From Elusimicrobiota bacterium (lineage in GTDB: Bacteria > Elusimicrobiota > Elusimicrobia > UBA1565 > UBA9628), in NCBI GenBank assembly GCA_016191335.1, contig JACPOW010000074.1, positions 1-38,763 of the forward strand: a stretch of 38,763 nucleotides of DNA, written 5' to 3'. The notes beneath the pieces were generated by a model that did not search any database, had not been told where the DNA came from, and saw nothing but the letters and a program-made list of their open reading frames with translations. Position numbers and translations under genes: made by a program. The stretch's first letter is position 1; every line of letters starts with the position of its first letter. Below, in pieces: positions 14,128-22,645 of the stretch.

Positions 14128-16197
14128 ATGCGCGCGCTGGCACCCCTCCCGGCGTTCCTCCTGCTCGCCGCCTCGGCGGCGGCCTGCCCTTTCGGCTACC
14201 CCGGGCACATCCACGCCAGCGCCGGCTCCCCCGCCCCTGCCGCTGCTATGCCCGAGGGCCGCTGCACGGGCCACGCAACCGCCCCCGCGACCGCGCCCAT
14301 CCCGTCGGACGGACCCGTCTACGACCTGCGCGCCGAGCCCATCCCGGCCGAGATGCGCGTGTGGTGGGAGATGATCGGCTACCGCTTCGACGACGCGCGG
14401 GGCCGTCTCATCGGCCCCGGCGGCCTCGCGGTCGCCCGGGCGCACATGGAGGCCCTTCACAAGCCCTTCGACGCCGCGACGGAGCGCCTCGACGCCTCGG
14501 TGTGGCAAAGCTTCGTCTACTCCGGCTACCGCCTCGACGAGAAGACCTGCCGCCTCATGGGGCCCGACGGCAAGCCCCTGGACACGGTCACCATGCTGGT
14601 CTGGCGCGAGGCGAACCGCCGCCAGCAGGCCCACGCGGCCATGGAGACCTTGCTGGGCAAGCTGCAGGGCCTCGACCCGGCGCTCCCGGTGCCCGAGGAG
14701 ACGCGCCAGCACATGCTCGCGCTCGCCTCGGCCGGCACCGCGCTTCCCCCGAACGTCCGGCGGCTGCTCGAGCGGAACACGACGACCGTGGGCGAGCTGC
14801 GCGCGCCGGCGGCGGACACCTACGCCGAGTCGACGAAATTCTTCGACGGCCATCGCGAGCTCTCCGACTTCGTCTCGGCCGCGATCCCCGGCTCCGGGCC
14901 CGGCGTCGCCGCGCGGCGCAAGGGCATCCCCGACCCCGACGAGCGCAAACTCGGCGCGGCGCTCAGCGCCGCCTTCAACGCCGAGATGATGAAGACGGCG
15001 CCCGGGCGCGAGCTGCTCTCCCGCTTCCGCGGGCCCAAGGGCCCGGACATGCCCGACGTGATGGTCCTCAAGCTCACGCAAAGCCCCAACGACCCCAACG
15101 CCCCCGGCGCGCAGTACGACCCCTCCGGCGACCGCATGGTCATCAACCACTGGGTCATCGTGAGCGCCCTCCACTCGCGGCTGCCCCCGGAGAAGTTCGA
15201 GAGGATCAAGGACCGCCTCTCCGACGCGAAGCAGGTCTCCAGGCTCCTCGCCGAGGACCCGTCTTTGATGCCCCTGTTCGTCGACAGCCTCGACGTCATG
15301 TACTTCCACGAGCTGACCCACGCCGCGCAGTCGCGCCGCAACCGCCTCGACGACGAATCCCTGCGCGGCAACCTCCCCGGCGCCAACCCCCTCACCAAGG
15401 AGCATGAGGCTCATCGAGAGCACTGCCGCTACGTGCTGTCGAAGGAGCCCGCCGCCGCCGACCGCAACCCCTGGCGGGATTACTGCCTGACCCTGATCAA
15501 CGACCCCGCCGGCTTCAAGGACAGCGTCACGCAGATGTACCTCTCCACCTTCTCCGGGAGCGCGAAGCTCGACGACGTCGCGGCGCGCCAGGCGGTGCGG
15601 CGGAGGACGGCGCGCGCCCTCCAGAGCGGAGGCGGGCCCGTCAACTGGGTCGTGCAGAAGCTCAAGCAGGCCGGCTTCGACCTTGGCGACAAGGAGCTGG
15701 CCGTCTACCGGGCCGACGTGGACCGGCGCGAGCGGGATTTCCTCCTGGCGATGCCGGCGCTGAGGCGCGAGGCGGGCGCGGGGCTGGTCTCGTACTACGA
15801 GAAGACGGGCGCCGCCGACCGGGCTTTCCTGCTGGCGCGGACCTTGCCCCAGGACACGCTCGACGGCGGGGAGGAGCGGATAGACCGCCTCGCGTACGAG
15901 GCCGCCGCCTGGGTGGCGCGAGCCAAGGGCCCCGAGCGGCGCGACGAGCGCCTCGCGACCGGGGGCCACGTCATCGACCGGCTCCGCTTCCGCGAGCGCC
16001 CGGTGCCGGCCGCTTTGACCGCCGCCTACGAGCGCGACGCCCGCTCGCTGGCCGAGGAGCTCCTCTCCAAGGCCCTCCGGCTCCCGCGCGAGCGCGCGGA
16101 GCTGCTCGACCGCGCCGAAGCGTGGACCAAGGCCTTGAAAGAACCCGGAGACCTCCCCGCGCGCATCCGGACCGCGCGCGCGGCGAAAACAAAATGA
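14128..16197 (+). CDS. Secreted putative zinc metallopeptidase (HExxH)
   Basis: 689 residues. The hydrophobic N-terminus ends in SAAAC (C20), so it is either a lipoprotein or cleaved by signal peptidase I. Residues about 75-170 hold two related units, GYRFDDARGRLIGPGG and GYRLDEKTCRLMGPDG, spaced about 50 residues apart. A zincin-type motif, HELTHAAQ, lies at about residue 395 in YFHELTHAAQSR; a downstream EHEAHREH is a candidate for the third ligand. The long C-terminal part is helical. The family is not recognised and the substrate is unknown. The next lipoprotein gene overlaps by ATGA, so they may act together. Confidence 0.65.
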   Translation: MRALAPLPAFLLLAASAAACPFGYPGHIHASAGSPAPAAAMPEGRCTGHATAPATAPIPSDGPVYDLRAEPIPAEMRVWWEMIGYRFDDARGRLIGPGGLAVARAHMEALHKPFDAATERLDASVWQSFVYSGYRLDEKTCRLMGPDGKPLDTVTMLVWREANRRQQAHAAMETLLGKLQGLDPALPVPEETRQHMLALASAGTALPPNVRRLLERNTTTVGELRAPAADTYAESTKFFDGHRELSDFVSAAIPGSGPGVAARRKGIPDPDERKLGAALSAAFNAEMMKTAPGRELLSRFRGPKGPDMPDVMVLKLTQSPNDPNAPGAQYDPSGDRMVINHWVIVSALHSRLPPEKFERIKDRLSDAKQVSRLLAEDPSLMPLFVDSLDVMYFHELTHAAQSRRNRLDDESLRGNLPGANPLTKEHEAHREHCRYVLSKEPAAADRNPWRDYCLTLINDPAGFKDSVTQMYLSTFSGSAKLDDVAARQAVRRRTARALQSGGGPVNWVVQKLKQAGFDLGDKELAVYRADVDRRERDFLLAMPALRREAGAGLVSYYEKTGAADRAFLLARTLPQDTLDGGEERIDRLAYEAAAWVARAKGPERRDERLATGGHVIDRLRFRERPVPAALTAAYERDARSLAEELLSKALRLPRERAELLDRAEAWTKALKEPGDLPARIRTARAAKTK

Positions 16198-16682
16198 GAC
16201 TGATCCTGCTCGCCGTCCTCGCCGCCGCCTGCTCCCGTCCCGCGCCCGACGCGGCGGCCGAGTACCGCCCCGGCGACGAGAGCTTCACCGCGGCCCTGCC
16301 GGGCGGCTGGAAGGTCGACGATTCGCCGGCCGAGACGCGCAAGGCGGCCTTCTTCGGCCCCCCCGACGGGCCCGCGGCTTTCACCGAGATGATCCGCGTG
16401 TCGCTGTACCCCGCGACGACGCCCGAATCCTATCGCGCCGCGCGCCCCGGCCTGCCCACCCCGCTGACGGAGACGGCGGCCGGAGGCGCGAAGGCGTGGG
16501 AGTTCCTGAACGACTCCGAGTTCCCGGACCCGCACGGCGGGGTCAAGAAGCTGACCTCGCGCGTCGTGGCGCTGCCGACGCCGCGCGGCCTGTTCGTCCT
16601 CGAGCACACCTGGCCCGCGGGAGCGTCCTCCGGCCGACCGGCCTTCGAGGAGCTGCTGCGGACCTTCAAGCCGAAGCCCTAG
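16194..16682 (+). CDS. Small lipoprotein of unknown function
   Basis: 162 residues. Lipobox LAAAC with C13 as the first mature residue. The mature part reads like a PsbP/Mog1-fold domain (FTAALPGGWKVDD, then ESYRAAR, then FEELLRTFK), common in bacterial lipoproteins of unknown role. The ATG overlaps the HExxH gene stop. The stop codon overlaps the tdh stop on the other strand within CTAG. Confidence 0.7.
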   Translation: MRLILLAVLAAACSRPAPDAAAEYRPGDESFTAALPGGWKVDDSPAETRKAAFFGPPDGPAAFTEMIRVSLYPATTPESYRAARPGLPTPLTETAAGGAKAWEFLNDSEFPDPHGGVKKLTSRVVALPTPRGLFVLEHTWPAGASSGRPAFEELLRTFKPKP

Positions 16683-17701
16683 GGGACGAAGACGACCTTG
16701 CCGCAGTCGCGGTTGGGCGAGGTCATCGCCGCGAAGCCCGCCTCGTAGTCCTTCAGCGGGAAGGTGTGCGTCACCACCGGCCTGAGGTCCACCGCGCCGG
16801 AGCGCAGCAGGCGGTCGGCCTTGTACCAGGTCTCGAAGATCTCGCGCCCGACGATGCCGTGCACGCGCACGCCCTTGAAGATCAGGTCGTTGGCCCAGTC
16901 GAGCTCGACCTTCTTCGAGGGGATGCCGAAAGCGGTGATACGCCCGCCGCTGCGCACGCACTTGAAGGCCTGGGTGATGGCGGCCTGCGCGCCGGACATC
17001 TCGCAGACCACGTCGAAGCCGTCCTTGACCTTGCCCGCCTTGACCGGGTCCTCGCCGGGGGCGACGACGGTCGTGGCCCCCATCCGGATCGCGAGCTCGG
17101 CGCGGTACTTCGAGCCCTCGACCGCGACGATGCGGTCCGCGCCCGAGGCCTTCGCCACGGCGATGGAGAACAGGCCCTGCGGGCCGCAGCCCATGACGAG
17201 GACCGACTTGGCGGCGACGGGCTCGACGAGGACGGAGTACACCGCGTTGCCGAACGGCTCGAACAGCGAGCCCATGTCCCTCAAGGAGTCGTCGCTGTGC
17301 TTCCACGCGCAGCGCGCGGGCACGGCCGCGTACTCGCCGAAGCCGCCGGGGCCGTCCACTCCGATGATCTTCATCTCCCGGCACACGTGGCGCTGGCCGT
17401 TCTGGCATTGATAGCAGAGGCCGCAGAAGATGTGGCTCTCGACGGAGACGAAGTCCCCCTTCTTGAAGTCGCGCGCCGACGCGCCGACCTCGGCGATGGT
17501 GCCGCAGAACTCGTGGCCGAAGGTGCTCGGGGTCTTGAAGCGCTCGGGCGCCCACGAATTCCAGCCGAAGATGGGCAGGTCCGAGCCGCAGATGGAGGCC
17601 CGGTGGACCTTGATGAGGACCTCGTCGGGCTTGATGCGCAACGCCTCCGTCGTCTCATAACTAGCTCCCGGGGACGGCGTTTTCTTTAATAGGGCTTTCA
17701 T
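16679..17701 (-). CDS. tdh: L-threonine 3-dehydrogenase
   Basis: 340 residues, zinc medium-chain dehydrogenase. The catalytic zinc site shows CGSD at about 38 and GHE at about 63. The structural zinc lobe is CGLCYQCQNGQRHVC. The NAD site is VMGCGPQG, followed by VAVEGS. It oxidises threonine to 2-amino-3-ketobutyrate, the substrate of the Kbl-like enzyme at 10691-11890. The ATG overlaps the proline dehydrogenase stop (ATGA), so the two are co-translated. The overall pattern fits Tdh better than sorbitol dehydrogenase, but substrate choice is by similarity only. Confidence 0.85.
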   Translation of the reverse strand: MKALLKKTPSPGASYETTEALRIKPDEVLIKVHRASICGSDLPIFGWNSWAPERFKTPSTFGHEFCGTIAEVGASARDFKKGDFVSVESHIFCGLCYQCQNGQRHVCREMKIIGVDGPGGFGEYAAVPARCAWKHSDDSLRDMGSLFEPFGNAVYSVLVEPVAAKSVLVMGCGPQGLFSIAVAKASGADRIVAVEGSKYRAELAIRMGATTVVAPGEDPVKAGKVKDGFDVVCEMSGAQAAITQAFKCVRSGGRITAFGIPSKKVELDWANDLIFKGVRVHGIVGREIFETWYKADRLLRSGAVDLRPVVTHTFPLKDYEAGFAAMTSPNRDCGKVVFVP

Positions 17702-18540
17702 TCGAAGAAATTCCTCACGATGAACAGCAGGTTCTCCTTGCGCTCGCGCAGGCGCCGGTAGAAGTACGGGAACCAATGGCTGCCGTACGGCACGTAGATG
17801 CGCACGGTGTGGCCCGCCTCGCGCAACTCCTTGGCGCGCTTGGTCCGGATGCCGTACAGCATCTGGAGCTCGTAGTCGGCCTTGACCAGGCCGGCGGCGT
17901 CGAAGGCCTTGAGGGCCGCCTCGATGCGCGCGTCGTCGTGCGTCGCCATCGCCGGGACCGGCGCCTTGGCGAGGATGGCGGAGCAGCGGTCGTAGCTCGC
18001 GTCCACCTCGCGCTTGTCGGCGAAGGCGACGGAGGCGGGCTCCTTGTAGGCGCCCTTGCACAGGCGCACGCGGACCTTGCGGGCGACGGCGTCCCTGCAG
18101 TCGGCCTCGGTGCGGCGCAGCATCGACTGGAGCACGATCCCGACGCCGGGGTGCTTCTCGTGCATGGCGTAGAAGATGTCGAGCGTCTTCTGCGTCCACT
18201 GCGAGCCTTCCATGTCGATGCGCACGAAGGTCTTCAGGCGCTCCGCCTCGGTGACGATGCGCAGGAGGCTGTCGGTGGCGAGCTTCTCGTCGAAGGCGAG
18301 CCCGAGCTGGGTGAGCTTCAGCGAGATGTTGGCGTCCACGCCGGACTCGTGGAGGCGGCGCAGCATCGTCAGGTTCTCCTCGGCGGCGGCCAGCGCGTGC
18401 TTCTCGTCGAGGCTGTCCTCGCCCAGGTTGTCGAGCGTGGCCTTGAGGCCGTCGGCGTTCAGCGCGCGCACGGCCTCGATCGCGTCGGAGATGTCGTCGC
18501 CCGCGACGAAACGCTGGGCGAGGAAGGTTAATGCCCTCAT
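17698..18540 (-). CDS. Proline dehydrogenase, monofunctional
   Basis: 280 residues, the size of stand-alone PRODH. FAD-linked TIM barrel: ISLKLTQLG, FVRIDMEGS, VRLCKGAYKEP (with the conserved Lys), and the C-terminal YVPYGSHWFPYFYRRLRER, whose two arginines bind the substrate carboxylate. It oxidises proline to pyrroline-5-carboxylate; no P5C dehydrogenase is in the window. It is the first gene of a two-gene unit with tdh. TAGAAT ends 7 nt before the ATG, which predicts a leaderless message. Confidence 0.9.
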   Translation of the reverse strand: MRALTFLAQRFVAGDDISDAIEAVRALNADGLKATLDNLGEDSLDEKHALAAAEENLTMLRRLHESGVDANISLKLTQLGLAFDEKLATDSLLRIVTEAERLKTFVRIDMEGSQWTQKTLDIFYAMHEKHPGVGIVLQSMLRRTEADCRDAVARKVRVRLCKGAYKEPASVAFADKREVDASYDRCSAILAKAPVPAMATHDDARIEAALKAFDAAGLVKADYELQMLYGIRTKRAKELREAGHTVRIYVPYGSHWFPYFYRRLRERKENLLFIVRNFFE

Positions 18541-18566
18541 GCGCCCGATTCTAACAGATGTTGGGG

Positions 18567-18944
18567 CTAGATGTTCAGGCGGTCGAGGAGGGAGGACGAC
18601 GAGCGGCTGAACAGCAGGATCAGCCAGCCGGCCAGGAACAGGACGCCCCCGATGGGCGTGACCGCCCCCCACTTCCGCACGCCGGTGAGCGCCAGGAGGT
18701 AGAGGCTGCCGGAGAACAGGGCGATGCCCACGGTGAAGCACCAGGCGGCCTTGGACGGGCCGCGCAGGGACGCCAGCAGGAGCAGGGCCAGCGCGTGGTA
18801 GACCTGGTAGCGCACTCCCGTCTCGAAGACGGCGAGCATGTCGGGCTCGAGGCGCGCCTTCAGCGCGTGCGCGCCGAACGCGCCCAGGCCGACGGCGAGG
18901 AACATCAGGCCCGCGCCGAGGCGGGTCATCACCGCGAAGGTCAC
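18567..18944 (-). CDS. DUF423 (YgdD/TMEM256-like) membrane protein
   Basis: 125 residues, four membrane segments, with the family signature GAFGAHALK near the N-terminus and YHALALLLLA and SLYLLALTG in later helices. Function is unknown across the family. The start is uncertain: GTG 18944 (3 nt after the HEAT gene stop) or ATG 18929, which gives the more usual family N-terminus. It is probably co-transcribed with the HEAT protein. Confidence 0.85.
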   Translation of the reverse strand: MTFAVMTRLGAGLMFLAVGLGAFGAHALKARLEPDMLAVFETGVRYQVYHALALLLLASLRGPSKAAWCFTVGIALFSGSLYLLALTGVRKWGAVTPIGGVLFLAGWLILLFSRSSSSLLDRLNI

Positions 18945-18947
18945 CGG

Positions 18948-19856
18948 CTATTCCGCGTCGAGCGGGTCGGACACCATCACGCCGTTGTTGTCGCGGCGGA
19001 CCAGGTGGAAGAAGCCCGTGAGCTCCTCGGAGCGCGGGTTGCCCAGCGCGACGATCGCCGCCGCGCGCATCGCGGGCTCGCGGTCGCGCGTGGCGATCTC
19101 CTCGAGCAGGTCCTTCTGGGTCGAGGTGACGCGGTTGGAGTGCAGGAGGATCGCCGCCTTGCGCACGGAGGCGGGCGTCCCGGTGTTGCGCGCCAGGTCG
19201 TAGGCGGCGTCGCGGACCTCGCTGTAGCCCATCATCCCGTAGAGGCTCTTGAGGGACTCCACGCGGGCCGCCTCGCTCGAGTCGCGCTTGGCGATGTCGA
19301 GGAGCGAGTCCTTGACGCGGCTGTCGTTGGCGCCGAACAGCGCCCAGATCGCGGCCAGGCGCACGGACGGGTCGCTCTCGCGCCGGGCGGCGTCGAGGAC
19401 GTCGTCGCGCACGTCGGAGCGCTGGGCGACCATCCAGTACAGGGACTTGTACGAGATCGCGCGCAGGCCGGCGTCGCTCCCGCGGCGGGCGTAGTCGAGC
19501 AGGGCCTGGTAGATCTCGCTGTTGCCGGAGACGACGGAGAGGGTCTTGGCGGCCTCGCGGCGGACGGAGAGGTCCTCGGAGGAGTCCCGGTACACGTCGA
19601 GGACGCGGTCGCGCGTGCTCGAGCGCTGGGACACCCAGGCCTTGAGCGAGCGCACGGCCTGGCGGCGCACCGCGGGGTCGGAGTCGCGGAGCAGGTCGAG
19701 CAAGGTGTCCACCTCGTTCCACGAGGCGGTCTTGAACGCGGCGCCCATCGAATCGCTCACGCCGGCGGCGGCGGAGAAGAAGGAGGCGTCGGACGAGGGC
19801 GCGGCGGACGCGGACGCGGCGAGGACGGTGGCAACCAGCCAGGTGGTCATTATCAT
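18948..19856 (-). CDS. Secreted HEAT-repeat protein
   Basis: 302 residues from ATG 19856. A signal peptide (MIMTTWLVATVLAASASA) precedes about seven HEAT-type repeats with the pattern DSDPAVRRQAVRSLKAW, SSEDLSVRREAAKTLS and DPSVRLAAIWALFG. It is probably a periplasmic scaffold. The start was chosen because TTGTTT, a 17-bp spacer and CAAAAT precede it by 7 nt; the frame extends 12 codons further upstream without support. A second HEAT protein lies at 37434-38702. Confidence 0.75.
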   Translation of the reverse strand: MIMTTWLVATVLAASASAAPSSDASFFSAAAGVSDSMGAAFKTASWNEVDTLLDLLRDSDPAVRRQAVRSLKAWVSQRSSTRDRVLDVYRDSSEDLSVRREAAKTLSVVSGNSEIYQALLDYARRGSDAGLRAISYKSLYWMVAQRSDVRDDVLDAARRESDPSVRLAAIWALFGANDSRVKDSLLDIAKRDSSEAARVESLKSLYGMMGYSEVRDAAYDLARNTGTPASVRKAAILLHSNRVTSTQKDLLEEIATRDREPAMRAAAIVALGNPRSEELTGFFHLVRRDNNGVMVSDPLDAE

Positions 19857-19923
19857 AATTGGGATTTTGACAAAGCCCCGCCCCGAAAACAAGACCCGCG
19901 AGGGCCCATTTCCCGTCGTATTT

Positions 19924-20835
19924 TCAGCGCATGGACTTCCAGAACTTCTGGAAGTCGGCGGGCGGCGGCGCCTCGAACCGCGCCGGGCGCCCGGTGAACG
20001 GGTGCTCGAAGGCGATGCGGTAGGCGTGCAGCATCAGGCGCGGCGCGGCGGGAACGCCCTTTCGGTCGAACTCGGAGTCCCCCATCACGGGGTGACCAAT
20101 ATGGGCCAGGTGGGCGCGGATCTGATGGGTGCGGCCGGTGAGCGGCTTCGCCTCGACGAGGCAGGCGATCTTCTTCTTCGTGACGACGCGGAAGTTGGTC
20201 TCGGCGGGCTTGCCCAGCGGCGTGACGACGATCTGGCGCTGTCCCGGCTCGCGGCCGATGGGCGCCGACACGCGGGAGGTCGGCGGCGGGACCCCGCGCA
20301 CGATCGCGCGGTAGGTCTTGTCCATGTACCGCTCCTTGAACATGTCGGTGAGCGCGGCGTAGGTCTCGGGGTCCTTGGCGACGAGGAGGACGCCGCTCGT
20401 CGGGCGGTCGAGGCGGTGGACGATGCCGCAGCGCGGCGTGCCGGCCTTGAGTATCGCGGGCCGGTGGACCTGCAGCTCGGCGGCGAGGTTCGTCTCGCGG
20501 CCGGCGCGCGCGGCCTCGGGGCTCTTGAGCCAGGAGTCGCCGAGCGGGTGCATCAGGAGCCCCGTGGGCTTATTGAGGACGAGCAGGCGCTTGTCCTCGA
20601 AGATCACCCAGGACTCGAAGTCGTCGGAGGAGGCGGCGGCCGTCTCCGGCAGGTCGACCTCGATCCGCTGCCCCTCGAGTATGGACTCGTCGGCGTCGAC
20701 GACCTTGCCGTCGACCGTGACCGCGCCGCGCTTGATCATGTCCTTCAGGAAGGCCCGGCTGAAGCCGGTGAGGTTCTTGGAGAGGAACGCGTCCAGGCGC
20801 GGCAGGTCGTTCTCGACGACCAGGCGTTTCTTCAT
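19924..20835 (-). CDS. RluA/RluD-family 23S rRNA pseudouridine synthase
   Basis: 303 residues. N-terminal S4 RNA-binding domain (RLDAFLSKNL, SRAFLKDMIKRGAVTVDG). Catalytic motif GIVHRLDRPTSGVLLVAK with the conserved Asp. RTHQIRAHLAHIGHPVMGD closes the fold. It isomerises uridines in large-subunit rRNA. It is the last gene of the pgm-eno-ftsB-lgt-lgt unit; its ATG overlaps the preceding lgt stop (ATGA). Confidence 0.93.
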   Translation of the reverse strand: MKKRLVVENDLPRLDAFLSKNLTGFSRAFLKDMIKRGAVTVDGKVVDADESILEGQRIEVDLPETAAASSDDFESWVIFEDKRLLVLNKPTGLLMHPLGDSWLKSPEAARAGRETNLAAELQVHRPAILKAGTPRCGIVHRLDRPTSGVLLVAKDPETYAALTDMFKERYMDKTYRAIVRGVPPPTSRVSAPIGREPGQRQIVVTPLGKPAETNFRVVTKKKIACLVEAKPLTGRTHQIRAHLAHIGHPVMGDSEFDRKGVPAAPRLMLHAYRIAFEHPFTGRPARFEAPPPADFQKFWKSMR

Positions 20836-21569
20836 GACGGTTTTCTCCGGAAAGCGATAGCGGCGGCGGTCGCCGCGGAGGCGGCGAGGGCGACCCACTG
20901 CGACGGCGACAGGCCCAGGACGAAGGCGCCGCGGTCGTCGCCGCGCAGGAACTCGACGGCGAAGCGCAGGGCGGCGTAGCCCAGGACGTAGGACGCCAGG
21001 CCGGCGCCCTCCCGCCAGCGCTTGTCGGCGACGCGCGGCAGGACGAAGCGGACGAGGACGCCGAACAGGACGAGGTTCAGGACGGCCTCGTACACCTGGG
21101 TCGGATGGCGCGAGGGGTCGCCCGCCATGGAGATGCCCCAAGGCAGGTCGGTGTGGCGGCCGTAGCAGCAGCCCGCGGCGAGGCAGCCGAAGCGGCCGAT
21201 GCCGTGGCCGAGCGCCAGCGCGGCCATGCACCAGTCCGCGAGCTTGAGGAAGGGCAGCCGGTGCCTCCACGCGTGATAGAAGCCCGCCGCGAGGCCGCCG
21301 ATCAGGCCGCCGTAGAACACGAAGCCGTAGCGCAGGGCCTCCACCGTGAAGACGAACGAGCCCGGCGTCACGAGGAAGTACATGACCTTCCCGCCGACGA
21401 AGGCGCCGCCGAAGCACCAGTAGACGATGTCCCAGATGGCGTTCTCGCTCAGGCCCATGTCGGCGCGGCGGGACACGAGCCAGCGCACGCCCAGGTACCA
21501 GCCGAGGGCGACGAGGACGCCGTAGGTGGAGACCTCGAGCGAGCCGAGCCTCAGGAGGACGGGGAGCAT
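20832..21569 (-). CDS. lgt: Prolipoprotein diacylglyceryl transferase, paralogue A
   Basis: 245 residues, seven membrane segments. Lgt features: YGGLIGG loop, the arginine in GRFGCLAAGCCYG, and HPTQVYEA near the C-terminal half. It transfers diacylglycerol from phosphatidylglycerol to the lipobox cysteine of prolipoproteins at the inner membrane. It belongs to the branch with GCxxAGCCxG in place of the E. coli GRxxNFxNxE element. It overlaps the second lgt copy by 19 bp. Which of the two is the main enzyme is unclear; this one keeps the canonical GG(L/F)IGG loop and is the better candidate. Confidence 0.85.
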   Translation of the reverse strand: MLPVLLRLGSLEVSTYGVLVALGWYLGVRWLVSRRADMGLSENAIWDIVYWCFGGAFVGGKVMYFLVTPGSFVFTVEALRYGFVFYGGLIGGLAAGFYHAWRHRLPFLKLADWCMAALALGHGIGRFGCLAAGCCYGRHTDLPWGISMAGDPSRHPTQVYEAVLNLVLFGVLVRFVLPRVADKRWREGAGLASYVLGYAALRFAVEFLRGDDRGAFVLGLSPSQWVALAASAATAAAIAFRRKPS

Positions 21570-22315
21570 CGGCTCCTCCAGACCATGATGGCCGCGGAGG
21601 CCGTCAGCAGGCCCGCGCCGAACGCCTGGCCCTGCGTGAGCGGGCCGAGGAACGGCAAGGTGTCGCCGCGCAGGAGCTCGAGCGAGGAGCGCATGATCCC
21701 GTAGGCGGCGAAGTGGCCGGCCGCGACGAGGCCGGGCTTGAACCGGCCCTTCTCGGTGGCAAGCAGGACGCGGTACAGGAGCGCCGCGACGATCAGGTCC
21801 CCCGCCGCCTCGTACAATTGCACCGGGTGGAGGCGGACGCCGAGCAGCTCCGGCGGGACCATCGAGCGCGGGTCGCGGAAGGTCACGCCCCACGGGAGGT
21901 CCGTCGGCCGGCCCTGGCAGCAGCCGGCGAGGAAGCAGCCGAGGCGGGCGAACGCGTGCCAGAACAGGGCGGTCAGGAACATGTAGTCGGCGAGCTTGAG
22001 CACCGGGATCTTCTTCCAGTAAGCGAAGCCCGCGACGGCCAGAGGGACGCTGACGAAGCCGCCGTACGCGGAGTAGCCGTTCATCAGGGAGAGGCCGGGG
22101 CCGAACCCGTACTGGATCATGAACAGGAGCTTCCCGCCGAGGAACCCGGACAGCACGGCGAGGTTGATCAGCGCCCAGAAGGACTCCTCGTCGCGCAGCC
22201 CCATCTTCTCGCGGCGCAGCCACAGCAGCCGCGCGCCGATCACGCCGCCGAGGGTGATCGCGGCCCCGTAGCCGTACAGCTTGAAGGGCCCGAACGAGAG
22301 CAGGATGGGGAGCAC
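21551..22315 (-). CDS. Prolipoprotein diacylglyceryl transferase, paralogue B
   Basis: 254 residues with the same topology and motifs as paralogue A: ARLGCFLAGCCQGRPTDLPWG and HPVQLYEAAG. The loop that is YGGLIGG in A is YGGFVSV here, so the substrate-facing glycine motif is altered. Identity to A looks moderate, so the duplication is not recent. It may handle a different lipoprotein subset or phospholipid, or be a diverged copy. It follows ftsB by 15 nt. Confidence 0.8.
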   Translation of the reverse strand: MLPILLSFGPFKLYGYGAAITLGGVIGARLLWLRREKMGLRDEESFWALINLAVLSGFLGGKLLFMIQYGFGPGLSLMNGYSAYGGFVSVPLAVAGFAYWKKIPVLKLADYMFLTALFWHAFARLGCFLAGCCQGRPTDLPWGVTFRDPRSMVPPELLGVRLHPVQLYEAAGDLIVAALLYRVLLATEKGRFKPGLVAAGHFAAYGIMRSSLELLRGDTLPFLGPLTQGQAFGAGLLTASAAIMVWRSRCSPSS

Positions 22316-22330
22316 GGAGGTATTGTAGCG

Positions 22331-22645
22331 TTATTCGCGCTTCTTTGCGGGCGGCGGGAAGCGGTACTCGATCTCGCCCTTCTTGATGTAGCCGAGTTCG
22401 CGGCGGGCGAGGCGCTCGACGGGGCCGTCGCCGGAGCGCAGGGCCTTGAGGCGGCCGTCGAGCTCCTTCTCGTCGCGCTTGAGCGCGACAATCTCTTTAT
22501 TGAGGCGGCGAAGCTCGAGCCAGTTGCGCGTGAGCGACCGGAAGCCGCCGTTGCCGAAGAACACGAAGACCAGCACGCCGCCCGTCAGCAGCCGGCCCCA
22601 GTGCGCGCGCAGGAATTCCGACGCGCGCCGGGCCCGGTCCTTCAC
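22331..22645 (-). CDS. FtsB/DivIC-like septum formation initiator
   Basis: 104 residues from a GTG that overlaps the enolase stop (GTGA). A short basic cytoplasmic end is followed by one membrane segment ([16 protein letters not shown]) and a coiled coil ([23 protein letters not shown]), ending with the [18 protein letters not shown] block typical of FtsB/DivIC next to eno. It joins the FtsQLB-type complex of the divisome. Confidence 0.88.
   Translation of the reverse strand: MKDRARRASEFLRAHWGRLLTGGVLVFVFFGNGGFRSLTRNWLELRRLNKEIVALKRDEKELDGRLKALRSGDGPVERLARRELGYIKKGEIEYRFPPPAKKRE

Noticed and set aside
13384-15969. 861-codon minus-strand frame
   Set aside because: Only the 207-codon regulator is supported; the rest is antisense to the HExxH gene.
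11956-16197. 1413-codon plus-strand frame
   Set aside because: Promoter and signal peptide place the real start at 14128; earlier codons are out-of-frame shadow of the membrane protein.
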